NCBI GenBank assembly: GCA_009363875.1
Contig: CM018686.1
Location: 7,626,001-7,690,000, forward strand
From: Mikania micrantha
Lineage: Eukaryota; Streptophyta; Magnoliopsida; Asterales; Asteraceae
Reading direction: 5' to 3'
Length of the DNA: 64,000 bases
Part shown: in pieces, positions 45,516-56,660 of the stretch
Numbering within the stretch: position 1 is the first letter of the stretch
Layout: each line of letters starts with the position of its first letter
Notes under the pieces: generated by a model
Seen by the model: the letters and a program-made list of their open reading frames with translations, nothing else
What the model was told of the DNA's origin: nothing
Database searches by the model: none
Translations under genes and position numbers: made by a program

Positions 45516-45598
45516 GTACCGTAAATGGTATATATATAGGGCATATGTAGGGGTCAGTCGCAACTGCCCCAGTCAACGTCCCACCACCTTTACGATAC
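45516..45598 (-). repeat. Hairpin module, copy 6 (X leader)
   Basis: Arms GTACCGTAAA/TTTACGATAC: 9 Watson-Crick pairs and one G-U in the sense RNA. Core GGTGGTGGGACG, hairpin GGGGC-AGT-TGCG-ACT-GACCCC and GCCCTATATATATACC. Confidence 0.85.
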
Positions 45599-45825
45599 AC
45601 CACGTGTATGTTCTTATCAAATCATGCGGGCACAGTCAATCAAATATAATCATCAAGTATCATATGCATGGCAGATATATAACAGGAGTTCAAATAACAT
45701 GTAGTAAACACATAAGCATGAAATCCTGAATATAATAACTAGTGTATGAAATATCTTCATACTAGGGTATCCTACAGTTATAGACTAGGTCAACCATTTC
45801 TAGTAACCTAATTCCCTATAACCTA

Positions 45826-45838
45826 GGCTCTGATACCA
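45826..45838 (-). other. Primer-binding site of element X
   Basis: TGGTATCAGAGCC on minus (initiator tRNA-Met), three bases inside the 5' LTR. Confidence 0.9.
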
Positions 45839-48800
45839 ATCTGTAACACCCCGACCGATGGTGGAAACGTCGGGATGCCACGAGGGATGTGTAGATTGTT
45901 CATAAGCTCGTGGGCATCTAATCAATTCATCACATAACAATCAAATCAAATAATTGTTTACACAAAAATCATGTTCATCATGATTTAATTACAATCAATT
46001 ACACAAAATATTAGCTAAATTAACTAAATACTAATCTTCAGTAATCCAGTTAGTTTTAGCTAAGTCCGAGACCCTAAGTGATGATTGTCCAAAATATGAG
46101 AGATCATCCTCCTCAACCTACTTGTCTTCATTTCCTGAAACATGTAGAAAATCAAGTGTCAACTACGAAGTAGTTGGTGACTAATCATAAGTTTTATATT
46201 TAAAAGTGTTTTTCAAAATGATTATAAAAGTTTAAAGTTTCTTGAGAAAATCCACATGAGTACCTGCGTGATAATCCAACACATAATCACAATACACAAT
46301 CGCATATATCAAATAATCATAGATAATCATTCACCTAAACATTCAACCAATCTCAATCATCAATATTCTCAAATAGTATATGTGACAATACATGGAATCA
46401 AAGTGATTAACAATAGTTAAAGACATGATCCATGGAGTGGTAGCACCCCACGTGACAATACATGCAATCGTTGCGGATGATCGAGGTCAATAGTAACGAT
46501 TCATGGAGTTGTGATAATCCAAGTGGCAATACATGTAATTATTGCTATCGACTGAAGTCAATAACAATGTCACACGGATATATGATAATCAGTGATAATC
46601 CATAAACAATGATATTCCCATAATGTGAATATCATATTGATAAACAGGTATCTCCCATGTGTTATCAAAATAATATTTAAAATTGGTATACACGTTCCAC
46701 CTCCGAGTTTAAAACAAAATAGTTTAAAAGGGAGGTTCTAAGAACTCACCTGAGTCCTTAGATTCTGTGTGTTTGAACAATGCGCGCTCACGTATACAAA
46801 ATCAGAAGCCACTCAATCAACCTGTATTTTGTATGTGTTCGGATTCATAAGCGTATGCGTTTCGTTCCGATTGATTATTCATACTTGTTTTCTTCTACTT
46901 ATTAATTGTGTCATTAACTTAGTTTGTTGCATCTAAGTCAAAATGATTTAATTAATACTTTATAATTAACCATCATGAGTTTATAATTTAAACTTGTTAG
47001 TTTTAGTAATCTATCCTATGATGGTTTTAAACTAATGTAGCCAAGGTTTACGAGTTGTAAGGATAATAATATTATACACTCGTGTACACCTTTTTTTCAT
47101 ATACCCACATGCATGCTTAACTTATTTGACCACCTTAAGTTGATTCTTAAAATCCAATTCAAGCTCTAAGAGATTATATCTAAGCCCGTTACTTATAAAA
47201 ATTTCACATTATTTAAAATCTTATGATACAAGGCTTATTTTGTTAATAAAAAGGTGGTCACTGTTTAATATTCATGCATGCATGTGGAAGCCTCACTATA
47301 CTTTGTTTATCATAATTTATGCGAGTTTATGTAGCCCCTCCCTTGGTCCACAAAAGATTTAGATTCGGGAGCCCCTAGAACCAGCGATCCTATGCCAGGT
47401 TCTCCCCCCAGGTTCGGCTCCCACTTAGTCCACAGCCAAGATTCGCGACACTCCAAGGTTCGGCTAAAGCTAATAAGGTACGGTTTGGCCATGGCTCGAC
47501 CAAGGGGAACTTCGGTCGAAGTTTTGGCTTGGCAGCCCCCCATGATTTCGTTTCATTTGGGTTAGGCCAAAATACAAGATGGTGAATCAATGTTCATTGT
47601 CTATGGCCCGACCCAGTTGCAATTTCTTTTAACCGAGTGTAGGTTCGCTGTAAAACAAGGGAGGTTCGCCGGTTAATAGGTTTGGCCACTAAGGTTCGGC
47701 TGGTTTAGCAGAGTGCTATGGTTCGGCCAAGGCAAAGCATTCAGGTTCGTGGCTTATTACATTTGGCTAACAGGTTCGTAAGTTTGAATTGGTTGGAGCA
47801 AGATTCGCCATGCATGGTTTGCTGATTTCAGCCCCCTCCTTCCCAAGGTTCGGTGGGTTCTTCATCCGTAGGTTCGGCTGTGCATGAACAGTTTCGCTCG
47901 AGAGGGGTCCGCAGCACAGGTTCGGGGCTTACCTTTGGGTTCGGCTACCTGAAGGTTTGGTGACAAAAGGTTTGGCTAGCCATCAGTACAGGTTCGTGGC
48001 TCCTCTTCAATGAACACAGATTCATCCTCACCGAACCTGTTGTTCATCTTCACCCCCTTCGCGTTTCTTTGTGTTGTAGGTTCTCCCATAGTTCCCTCAT
48101 GTTTATTCAAGTTCGTTTTAGGGTTTGGTACATAGTTTATTCGATTTAAAAGCAAACACATATACACGATCATCTTAGAGTGAGAAACCGAAGTAATATA
48201 CTCTACATACCTCCAAGACACGATCAAACGCTTGAAATCTCCGTGGGTTCTTGATCTACTCTGTTGTATAACACTGAAATCTCTTGAATTGATGAAGATT
48301 TGAGAAAGTTTTGGTAGAGAGAAGGTAGAGAGAGGGTATGGACGAATTTGGGTGTTAGAGAGAGAAGGAGAGGTGGGAAAATGAGAAAGAAGGAGGGTGT
48401 TTTCCTTCTTATGTCGCGTATCGTCCACCGCGTGCTTGGTCTCGTTTTTATCGCGTGAAAATACTAAATTTCTCGGTTCATTACGAAAAATATATTTAAA
48501 ACATATAATGTTTAAATAAATATGTTTCGTTGTAATACAAATGATTTTTAAATCAAATTGTTTAAACAAAATTCTTTCGATCACTTCCGTTAAATTATTT
48601 ATTATAATGAATTAATAGGTTCGTTTTTGGTTTTAGGTTGTAATTCCTAATAAATATTATAAGTTCTCATTTATTAATTTAATATCGTTAAATATTATTC
48701 CGTTATCTTGTCGAAACGCGTTACTCGCGTACGTATTCGTAAAGATCGTCATCTTTCCGAATCCGATGCTCGTATGGTATTTCGATTCGATTTACGATTT

Positions 48801-48987
48801 ATGGAATATCGTTTTAGAATATTATTCCTAATAATTATATTCGTGTGAATCGTCACCCACGCGAATACATTATTATGTTTAATATTTCCAAATTAATATT
48901 CGCGTTCCATTATTATATTATCTTTAATATTATAAATCCCCAATCCAATTCCCACTAAACCATATCACTGACACATCTGTGATAGAC

Positions 48988-49061
48988 CGAAATATGCATA
49001 TGTATAGGGCGTATGTAGGGTCAGTCGCAACTGCCCCAGCCACCGTCCCACCGCTATTTCG
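48988..49061 (-). repeat. Hairpin module, copy 7 (5' LTR of X)
   Basis: Same arms as copy 3, CGAAATA/TATTTCG; core has GGTGGGACGGTGG. Confidence 0.75.
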
Positions 49062-49428
49062 ATAAACCATGACCATGTGTCCTTGAATATGTTTAGTAAC
49101 CAAACCATAACACACTCCAACTTCCTTTCCATTCAAAACCATAAACCATAATCTGTGTCTTCAACGGCGATAAACTCTCTGGTTCTGTTTAGTTGGGTTT
49201 CAACTAAACTTCCCATGGTATTTCGATTCGATTTACGATTTATGGAATATCGTTTTAGAATATTATTCCTAATAATTATATTCGTGTGAATCGTCACCCA
49301 CGCAAATACATTATTATGTTTAATATTTCCAAATTAATATTCGCGTTCCATTATTATATTATCTTTAATATTATAAATCCCCAATCCAATTCCCACTAAA
49401 CCATATCACTGACACATCTGTGATAGAC

Positions 49429-49502
49429 CGAAATATGCATATGTATAGGGCGTATGTAGGGTCAGTCGCAACTGCCCCAGCCACCGTCCCACCGCTATTT
49501 CG
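49429..49502 (-). repeat. Hairpin module, copy 8 (5' LTR of X, duplicated)
   Basis: Carried by the 441-bp tandem duplication; identical to copy 7. Confidence 0.75.
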
Positions 49503-49814
49503 ATAAACCATGACCATGTGTCCTTGAATATGTTTAGTAACCAAACCATAACACACTCCAACTTCCTTTCCATTCAAAACCATAAACCATAATCTGTGTC
49601 TTCAACGGCGATAAACTCTCTGGTTCTGTTTAGTTGGGTTTCAACTAAACTTCCCATGGTTTATGCATATAATAACAATATGTTCTCACTATGTACACCA
49701 ATGTTAATAATGACAGTCAATAATCCATAGTAATCATCATTAACATCAGGTTGTAACATTAAAGTCGTACATATGTACGGACAACCTGAAGTACAGTGAT
49801 GTTACATCAAGTTT

Positions 49815-50030
49815 GTATCATAAGCATCAAGCATGTAGTTTAAGCTTCAAGTTTGTAGCATAAGCATCAAGCATGTAGTTTAAGCATCTAGTTTGTAGCA
49901 TAAGCATCTAGCATATAGTTTAAGCTTCAAGTTTGTAGCATAAGCATCAAGCATATAGTTTAAGCATCTAGTTTGTAGCATAAGCATCAAGCATATAGTT
50001 TAAGCATTGAGTTTGTAGCATCCAAAGTAA
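49815..50030. repeat. Tandem array of AAGCATCAAGCATGTAGTTT units
   Basis: Units of about 30-45 bp, six or so, continuing from 36000-36075 on the other side of element X. X inserted inside this array. Confidence 0.8.
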
Positions 50031-50904
50031 TAGTTCCAATCATTTTTGAAAGTGTATAACATGCTTCTCAATCCTAAGGTAAAACAAATATGTTTGAAAA
50101 GGGACAAATAAACTCACCTTGTGTTTGAAGTGGTTGACTAAGTATAAACAAGAATGCACGCTCTCTTTGTAGTATTGGTTGTTGTTTTCAAGATCCTGTA
50201 TTGATTTCACGTGGTTTATAACTTATAAGTTTAAGCTATATCCAATGTGTATGTGTATAAGTGTTAGCCCTAAAGTTGGCTAACACTTGTGAGTCTCGGT
50301 CCCAATTCGGCCCTTGTTTTCCATTGTTGGTTCTAATAATACTTAATCCATTTAAATTAAATTTAATATGCTTTTAAATCCAACCATGTATGAAATTATC
50401 ATGTTCAAGTGTTATTGATGTATCAAATCCAAGAATTATACCCCCTTGTAGTTATAACACCATGATTACCATACAATGTTACTTTTCCCATTAGTTTCAA
50501 GTGTTTGTTCTCATTTTTGATTCGTGTGGGCCGAATACGTGGGTAACTGAGGGAATTGGTTTGCACTGTTGGGCCAATCAGTTTGGGCCGAGTCTAATTA
50601 TGAACCAATAATCCAAGGGGGCCGTAACCAAGGGAATGGACCGACTAATATCACTTGAATTAAAAGAGATGTTGGGCTAGGCTAATCATGGGTTGGGCTA
50701 AGTGGTTGCATGTGGGCCGGATGACAACTATTGGTCCTATTCAGTTACTTGGGCCTAAGGTTAGGTGGCTTAGCTTCATTTAAGTGTGGGCCGATGCTCA
50801 AGCCTTCTGGACCAATACAATCACATGGGCCAATCAGTTGGGCTTAAACCGATCACAAAGAGGAACATGAGTGGATTTCCAGCGAACCTTTTAATTTCTT
50901 TGGC

Positions 50905-51450
50905 TGCAGGTTCGGCCCTGCTAAGGATTAGGCGAACCTAATGGTTCGTTCAACAAGGGTTCGGCTAGCTTATGGTTTTGCATGTCAAGAAAGGTTCGCA
51001 ACCCTCTTTGGTTCAGTTGAAATCAGAGGTTCGTGGCCAGTTCAAGTTCGTGGGTTCCTGCATGAAGTGTTCGGTGCTCGTGAGTTGTTAGAAGTAGGTT
51101 TGCCTGAGACCTTGGTTCGCCGCCACACCTAGGTTCGTGACATCAGTGATGTGACCAGCAGGTTTGCCAAGGGAAAGGGGTTTGCTGCACGGTTCGGTGG
51201 TAGAGGTAGGTTCGACCGGTGGTTTGTTGCCCAATAGGTTAAGTAATGGTGCTGTAGGGTTCGGCCATGGCTCATGCAAAGAAGGTTCGGCAGTTCGCGG
51301 ATACAGGTTCGCGTGTAGGTTTTTAGGTGAGAGGTTCTCCCAAGAAAGAGGGTTCGCCACCCTTGCATGGGTTCGGCAAACACAGCTGGGTTCGCCTCTT
51401 GTATGCATGGTTTGGCAGGAAGGTTCGCGGTTACTAAGAGTTCGGCCGGA
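50905..51450 (-). repeat. CGAACC-type oligomer array in LTR Y
   Basis: More than twenty GGTTCG on plus (CGAACC in sense), often AGGTTCGGC or AGGTTCGCG. Same relative place as in element X, but the sequence between the motifs is different. Confidence 0.75.
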
Positions 51451-52684
51451 TGGTCATCACGAACCTGTTAGCACCATCATCGAGTCTGAGCTGCAACACA
51501 GCTCCATGACTTTCCCCCTCCTGTCTTGGTTCGTCCTAAACCATGCGAAGAAACGAAAGGGAGCCTTGGGTGGGGTTAGGTTCAGGTTAAAACCGGTATA
51601 AGGGGTGGTCGAACAAATGGGTGAAGAAAACCCTAAATTTCATGTGCTTCAAAGCTTCATACCTCAAAATCAGCTGGACAAACGTTCAGATCGGCTGTAC
51701 TTTATGGTAGAGGAGTTCGAGATCTTCGCGTGGACGCAAAAAACACAAGATTTCATCCACAAACGAGTGTGTTATGGTGGATTGAAGCTTGGATCTTGTT
51801 GAGAGAGAGAGAGAGAAATCGGTGGGAGCTTGTAGAGAGAGAGATGATAGAAAAATGAGGAAAAAGCCTCATTTAGGGTTTAAATACCCTGAGGGTATTC
51901 GGGTTCGTTTCGGTTGCTCGGTTCTCGTTTTCGTCGTGTTTCCGGCACGTCACGCGCGTGTTTTTGTAATTAAAATAAAAAGACTTTATTTTAAATGTTT
52001 GGAAGTTGGTTATTTCTAGTAAATGTTTTAAATATCATTTACTTGGATTATTTATCGTAATTTATTATTTCACGCGTTTCGTTATCTCTTTCGCTTATTT
52101 TTCGTATTTTAAATTTAAAATAGTTTTCTTTTAATTTATTTCTGATGAGTTTCAAAATTGTAAAACAGAAAATATTATATTTTCTTAAATTTATTATCGT
52201 TCGTATCGTTTTCGTTTTCATTTTGTCAGAACGCGTCACCGTCGCGCGTATTCGTTCGAATCGTCATTCGAACGAACACGACGATGGTTTGGCTTTCTGT
52301 TTCTTGTTTTCTACTTTCCAGTCATCATTTCAGAACTTTAAACTTTCAGATTTATTCGTACAGATCGTCACCTATACGAATAACTCGTCGGTTTAGCATT
52401 CTGTAACAACAACTGTTATGGTTTCGTTCTGTTTAACGTCGCATACGTTTATACATAGTATCATCAAATCAAGCATCTGTGTGTCAGTTCTGTGTTGTCT
52501 GATGTATTTCTGACTGTTAAACCATGAGGTCTAAAGCAGATTTCAGACCAATAGCATAATAGTTTAGTGTCAAGCGTTAAGTGTCAATAGCATATACATA
52601 GTTTCACGTAGTGTGTACCTGAGTTACTGTACGAGTTACTGTAGAGATCACTGTTCCGGCAACGCGTCTGGCACTGATGTTACA

Positions 52685-53580
52685 GTCTCCCCTTGTTAGA
52701 AAAATTTCATCCCGAAATTTAAGAATCGTTATCCGATACGACTTCCTCTGTAAACAGTTGGGGATACTTGTGCTTCATGTGATCTTCGCGTTCCCAAGTA
52801 AACTCAGGTCCGCGTTTTGAGTTCCAACGAACCTTGACAATCGGGATACGGCTTCGCCTCAGTTGTTTAACCTTGCGATCCATAATCTCCAAAGGTTCTT
52901 CAACAAATTGTAAGTGTTCATCCAAATGAATTTCTTCAACTGGTATGACGAGCGATTCATCAAACAAGTATTTTTTCAAGTTTGAGACGTGAAACAGTCA
53001 TGCACACCACTAAGTTCATTCGGTAGTCTGAGTCTGTACGCTACAGGACCAATGCATTCAATAATCTCGAACGGTCCTACAAACCGTGGTGTTAGTTTAC
53101 CTTTCTTTGCAAAATGGACTATGCCTTTCCATGGGGATACCATTAGTATGACACGGTCTCCCACTTGAAATTCCAACGGCTTGCGCCGTTTATCGGCATA
53201 GCTCTTTTGTCTGCTTCGAGTTGCTTGTAGCCTTTGTTGTATCTGAGCAATTTTGTTTGTAGTTTCTTGAATGAGTTCTGGCCCGGTTATACGATTATCT
53301 CCCACTTCGGACCACAGATCGGCGATCAACATTTTCGACCATAGAGAGCCTCGAACGGTGCACATCCGATAAAACACAAGTTCTTAACATGTCTTCCAGG
53401 GTCTGTATAGTATGTTCGCTCTGACCATCCGTTTGTGGGTGGTAAGCTGTACTCAAGTTTAAGCGTGTCCCTAGAGATTTCTGCAATGATTGCTAGAATC
53501 TTGATGTGAATCTGCTATCACGATCTGAGATGATAGACAATGGCACACCATGGCGTACCACTATCTCGTTGATGTAGAGC
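52685..53580 (-). pseudogene. Element Z: polypurine tract, integrase C-terminus and chromodomain-like tail
   Basis: Next to LTR Y lies the polypurine tract (CAAGGGGAGAC on minus). Then, going right, come the tail RRSRIPIVKVRWNSKRGPEF and FTWEREDHMKHKYPQLF, the GPF/Y-type module (GIVHFAKKGKLTPRFVGPFE) and the core end LNLSTAYHPQTDGQSEHTIQ with the catalytic Glu. Frames are broken near 52976, 53350 and 53490, with small deletions. The body stops abruptly at 53580, where the LTR of W begins, so the rest of pol and gag is missing. Confidence 0.75.
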
Positions 53581-53940
53581 TGTGCATGCAACGAACCCTG
53601 GTCTCTGGCGAACCCCGGATGGCTCAGACGAACCCCATGCATGCATCGCGAGCCTTATTCCCGAACCCTGCTCACGAACCATAGGGGACCCCACGAACCT
53701 CCACCGAACCCATGTGTTAGGAACGAACCCTTCATGATCAAGCGAACCTTAACCAATTAGCCGAGCCTTGCAATGCTTTCACAAACCGTCAACTGTGACG
53801 AAACCTTGCATGGAGGCCGAACCTTTAGCCACCAGCCGAACGTATGCATGGTTGAACCTGTTAGGTGGTTGCCGAACCTGTTCGCATGAAATCACCACCG
53901 AACCTGAACCATAGAACCAAAAAGGTTCGCTGGGCTGAAC
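53581..53940 (+). repeat. CGAACC oligomer array in the 5' LTR of W
   Basis: About twenty CGAACC/CGAACCC motifs in 360 bp. It is the counterpart of the 63725-64000 array in the right LTR and of the arrays in X and Y, again CGAACC in sense. Confidence 0.75.
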
Positions 53941-55012
53941 CAGCCCACCACCTTTGACGATGTAACCTTAAAAACTATTTTGGGTATTAGGCCCAATTTC
54001 TTTTGTTCAGCCCATCCATGACCGGCCCAAGTAGAATACCTCCACATGATGTTTAAGTTGGTCCATTACATCATTCGACCCATGGCTCAATGCTCGGCCC
54101 ACCTCGATCTAACTTGGCCCAATAGCAATGAATTGGATCACTTAAACATATGTTTCACTTGGAATAATGGAATGGTTAAGAATAATAAAAACCTAATACA
54201 ATTTCAAGTGATTATGAATTGATCTTGTTTGGGTTAAGTTTAACTTAACCTAATTAGGGGATCAAGTCATAAATCCAAAGGCATTAAGCAATTGGAACAT
54301 CTTTTCACAATACATGTTTAACAAGAGTTATCATAATCATAACCGCATGTTACTTTGATGTTTACCAGTTATGCATAAAAGAACATGACATATTCTCTTC
54401 ACGAATCAATTATCAATCAAGTGACTCAAATCATGATCTTCAAATTCACACAACACTCTTAATCACGAGAACAAGTATTCAAGAGTTAATCAATTTCAAG
54501 AGAACGCAAGTCAATCAATAAATCAAGTCTATACAATCATAAATCTTATATCTTATGTATGATTACAATGATATAGGAACCAGTTAGAAGTCCTGTTTGC
54601 TACTTGCTATTTGTATAGTTTAGAGTCTACTGCAGACAGGTGAGAACATTAGCCCCTCTTTTACTGTTTTACAACTGCTTTGGGGTGGAACACGTGATCA
54701 AACACTCTTATTACAAACATATTTCATTATACAGGATTTATGTTGCTTTACAAACATTACAGGTTCATTATACAAATTCAACGGATTCATCAACTGTTTT
54801 AAAGGAATTGTTATCTGTCTTAAAGGATTTTATATACTGTTAAACATATTTTACTAATAGGTTTTATAAAAGGTTTTCTAAATTGTTTTATACCTGTTTG
54901 TCACAAATAGTTTTATAAAGGTTAAACTCTTTTAAAAAATAAGTTTTATAAACTCTTTTACCAAAATCTTGTGTGTTTCAATAAAATGATACTTTATAAA
55001 CCTTGTTATTAC

Positions 55013-55516
55013 CAGTGTTGTAAAAATCGGCCTAGGCGGTGCCTAGGCGCTAGGCGGTGCTAGGCGGCCTAGGCGGGGTCTAGGCGGGCTAGGCGGGGCC
55101 TAGGCGGCCCGATCAGTTTTTTATTTTTTTTCACTTTTTTGACTTTTTTTGGCTTTTTTTGACTTTTTTATGGTAAAAGGGGACCAATTTCATGATTATT
55201 TAGACATTTCTCAATCAAAAATCTTTAATATGTCTCTGAAACATTGAATCCAAGCAGTTAACATCGAAATTTATCTCTAAACTTTGAACTCAGTGTTTAA
55301 GTTTGCACTTTAAAGTACTTTTTTTAGTATATTTAAGTATATTTTTTAAAATTATTTGAAGTATTATATTAAATTATTGATATTGATGTGTGTATATAAT
55401 ATATATTTGTAAAATTACATATAAAAATTCCAATCCGCCTAGCGCCGATTAATCCCGATTAATCCCTAGGCGGTACCTCGCCGCCCGACTCGCGCCTAGC
55501 GACTTTTACAACCATG
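55013..55516. mobile_element. hAT-type miniature element (504 bp) with CTAGGCGG repeats
   Basis: Exact 8-bp duplication GTTATTAC at 55005-55012 and 55517-55524. Ends CAGTGTTGTAAAAATCG and (reversed) CATGGTTGTAAAAGTCG. One subterminal region has about ten CTAGGCGG repeats at 55032-55095, the other has CCGCCTAG copies. No coding capacity. Confidence 0.9.
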
Positions 55517-56461
55517 GTTATTACACAAGGACACTATCTTTGGTATTCTATCAATGGTTTCAATACAAGGTTTTCAACCAATGGTTTTCATCGTGGTATT
55601 CAATCATAGGATTTCAATTCATGGTATTCAAGCAAGGTTTTCAAATCATGATATTCAAACAAGGCATTAAATCAAAGGGTTTCAATTCAAGTTTTCAAAA
55701 GCATGGTGTTCATCGTTGTGAACAAACTTATACACACATCAAGTTACATATTCATTTAGCGTTAGTACTGGGTGATCACAACAAGGGAAAGCGGACACAA
55801 TTGGGCAGACCTAGTTCTGGAGTTAGCTTTTAAATTTGTTTTATAAGCTAACTGCAAGATTTGGTTACGAATGGTTTCATCAATTTTGCTGACAAATTTT
55901 CTAACTCCAAACGTAGTTTGGGACTTGATTATATGTTGGTTTCTAGCAAACAGTCTGATGACTGTTTGGACACTTTTGACATACTTGATGTTAGTTTGGG
56001 TTGCAACCATCCATGTCTTTGAAATCATTGTTTATTCATATGCCTTACAATGCAAATTCATATTTAAAATTGTTAAACCTATTGTTCTCACCAACTACTT
56101 TTGTAGTTGACAGTTACTTTTCACGTGTTTCAGGTAATCAGGTTTAAGACATTCTAAAGAACAACTAAGGAGACCGTTTAAGATAGAACAAGATGAAGAA
56201 ACAAACTAGGATGGATAAGAAAAACATTAAATCCTAATTGTTTAATTGTCTTGTTTGATGTCTTAGTTTGTAAACTATATTTTGGGTCTGTAGTTGTCAT
56301 TCTTTTGGTAGATAGATAGAATGTCTGTAATTAAACAACTGTCTAAACTTTATGAAATCTAATAATGCATTGTGGTTGTTCTTATTCAATACTTGTGCAT
56401 GGTTCAACTCTCGATCGTCACCGCGCCGTGGATTCCGCACGCGGCAGGGGGTGTGACAGGT

Positions 56462-56474
56462 TGGTATCAGAGCC
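56462..56474 (+). other. Primer-binding site of element W
   Basis: TGGTATCAGAGCC (initiator tRNA-Met), three bases after the LTR end. Confidence 0.9.
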
Positions 56475-56660
56475 AAGGTTGTATAGAACTAGGAAAAACC
56501 CAATACTTAATGACCTAGACTATAACCTAAGCTACCCCATAGGACTAAGTGCTATAGGCTTGAGGATACTTAGGATCTAAGTAAACCTAAGTTAGCATTA
56601 AGTCTATATCAAGCTTGAAAGATCTTAGGGATACACTTCTAAGATTAAGTATCGAGTCAA

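Larger units (their letters stand above)
44312..45825 (-). other. 1.5-kb leader of element X between primer site and gag
   Basis: No coding frame. It holds three copies of the hairpin module (44567, 45289, 45516) and two arrays of short repeats: TAAGTTCACCTAATGTC variants at 44765-44895 and CACTAAGTGTTCATAT variants at 44930-45110. Confidence 0.7.
48777..49657. repeat. 441-bp direct tandem duplication inside the 5' LTR of X
   Basis: The two units are almost identical; for example CGCGAATACATT and CGCAAATACATT differ at one base. The other LTR has only one unit, so the duplication arose after or during the insertion of X, or was inherited by one LTR through recombination. Confidence 0.85.
36076..49806 (-). 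mobile_element. Element X: full-length Tekay/Del-like Ty3/gypsy chromovirus, 13.7 kb
   Basis: Two long LTRs (36076-39680 and 45842-49806) are flanked by the exact 5-bp duplication TCAAG (36071-36075, 49807-49811). The duplication lies in a tandem repeat of LTR Y, which continues on the other side. The polypurine tract is at 39681, the primer site at 45826-45838, and the order gag, protease, reverse transcriptase, RNase H, integrase, chromodomain-like tail runs on minus. Every coding part has at least one stop or shift, so the copy is dead. Long LTRs, the initiator tRNA-Met primer site and the C-terminal FTWERED block fit the Tekay/Del clade. Confidence 0.9.
45842..49806 (-). repeat. 5' LTR of element X (3.97 kb), with internal duplication
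   Basis: Matches 36076-39680 but is about 360 bp longer. The segment 48777-49216 is repeated at 49218-49657 (441-bp period). That duplication contains a hairpin module, so this LTR has two (48988 and 49429). TATA-like GATAAAAACGAGACC near 48440-48455 on minus. Confidence 0.9.
49812..52684 (-). repeat. LTR Y, right piece
   Basis: Continues LTR Y after element X. It starts inside the tandem repeat shared with 36000-36075 (GCATCAAGCATGTAGTTTAA, TAGTTTAAGC) and ends GATGTTACA at 52684. On minus it has a TATA-like GGTATTTAAACCC near 51880-51893, GA microsatellites at 51800-51850 and the CGAACC array at 50905-51450. Confidence 0.75.
53581..56458 (+). repeat. 5' LTR of element W, lacking its first 1.26 kb
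   Basis: Position 53581 onward matches 63910-64000 with few differences, so the U3 and promoter are missing. It ends GGGGTGTGACA at 56458 beside the primer site. Interrupted by the hAT element at 55013-55516. Confidence 0.85.

Noticed and set aside
45289..45598. Taking CTATATATA in the hairpin modules as the LTR TATA boxes
   Set aside because: Better TATA sites with CT-rich leaders lie elsewhere (63323, 28613 and others), and several modules are in the leader downstream of the start. A secondary promoter role cannot be excluded.
47976..48584. 202-codon minus frame in the 5' LTR of X (shorter copies in the other LTR at 38220-38839)
   Set aside because: In LTR leader sequence, broken in the other LTR, no recognisable domain; could be a leader peptide but no support.
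48930..49583. Two identical 70-codon minus frames
   Set aside because: They run through the hairpin module and its 441-bp duplicate; repeat, not gene.
50941..51802. Plus-strand open frames of up to 145 codons through the CGAACC/GGTTCG array of LTR Y
   Set aside because: They lie antisense in an LTR and owe their length to the GC-richer repeated motif; no protein features.
52048..52396. Short frames on both strands near the end of LTR Y
   Set aside because: LTR U3 sequence; AT-rich, no conserved features.
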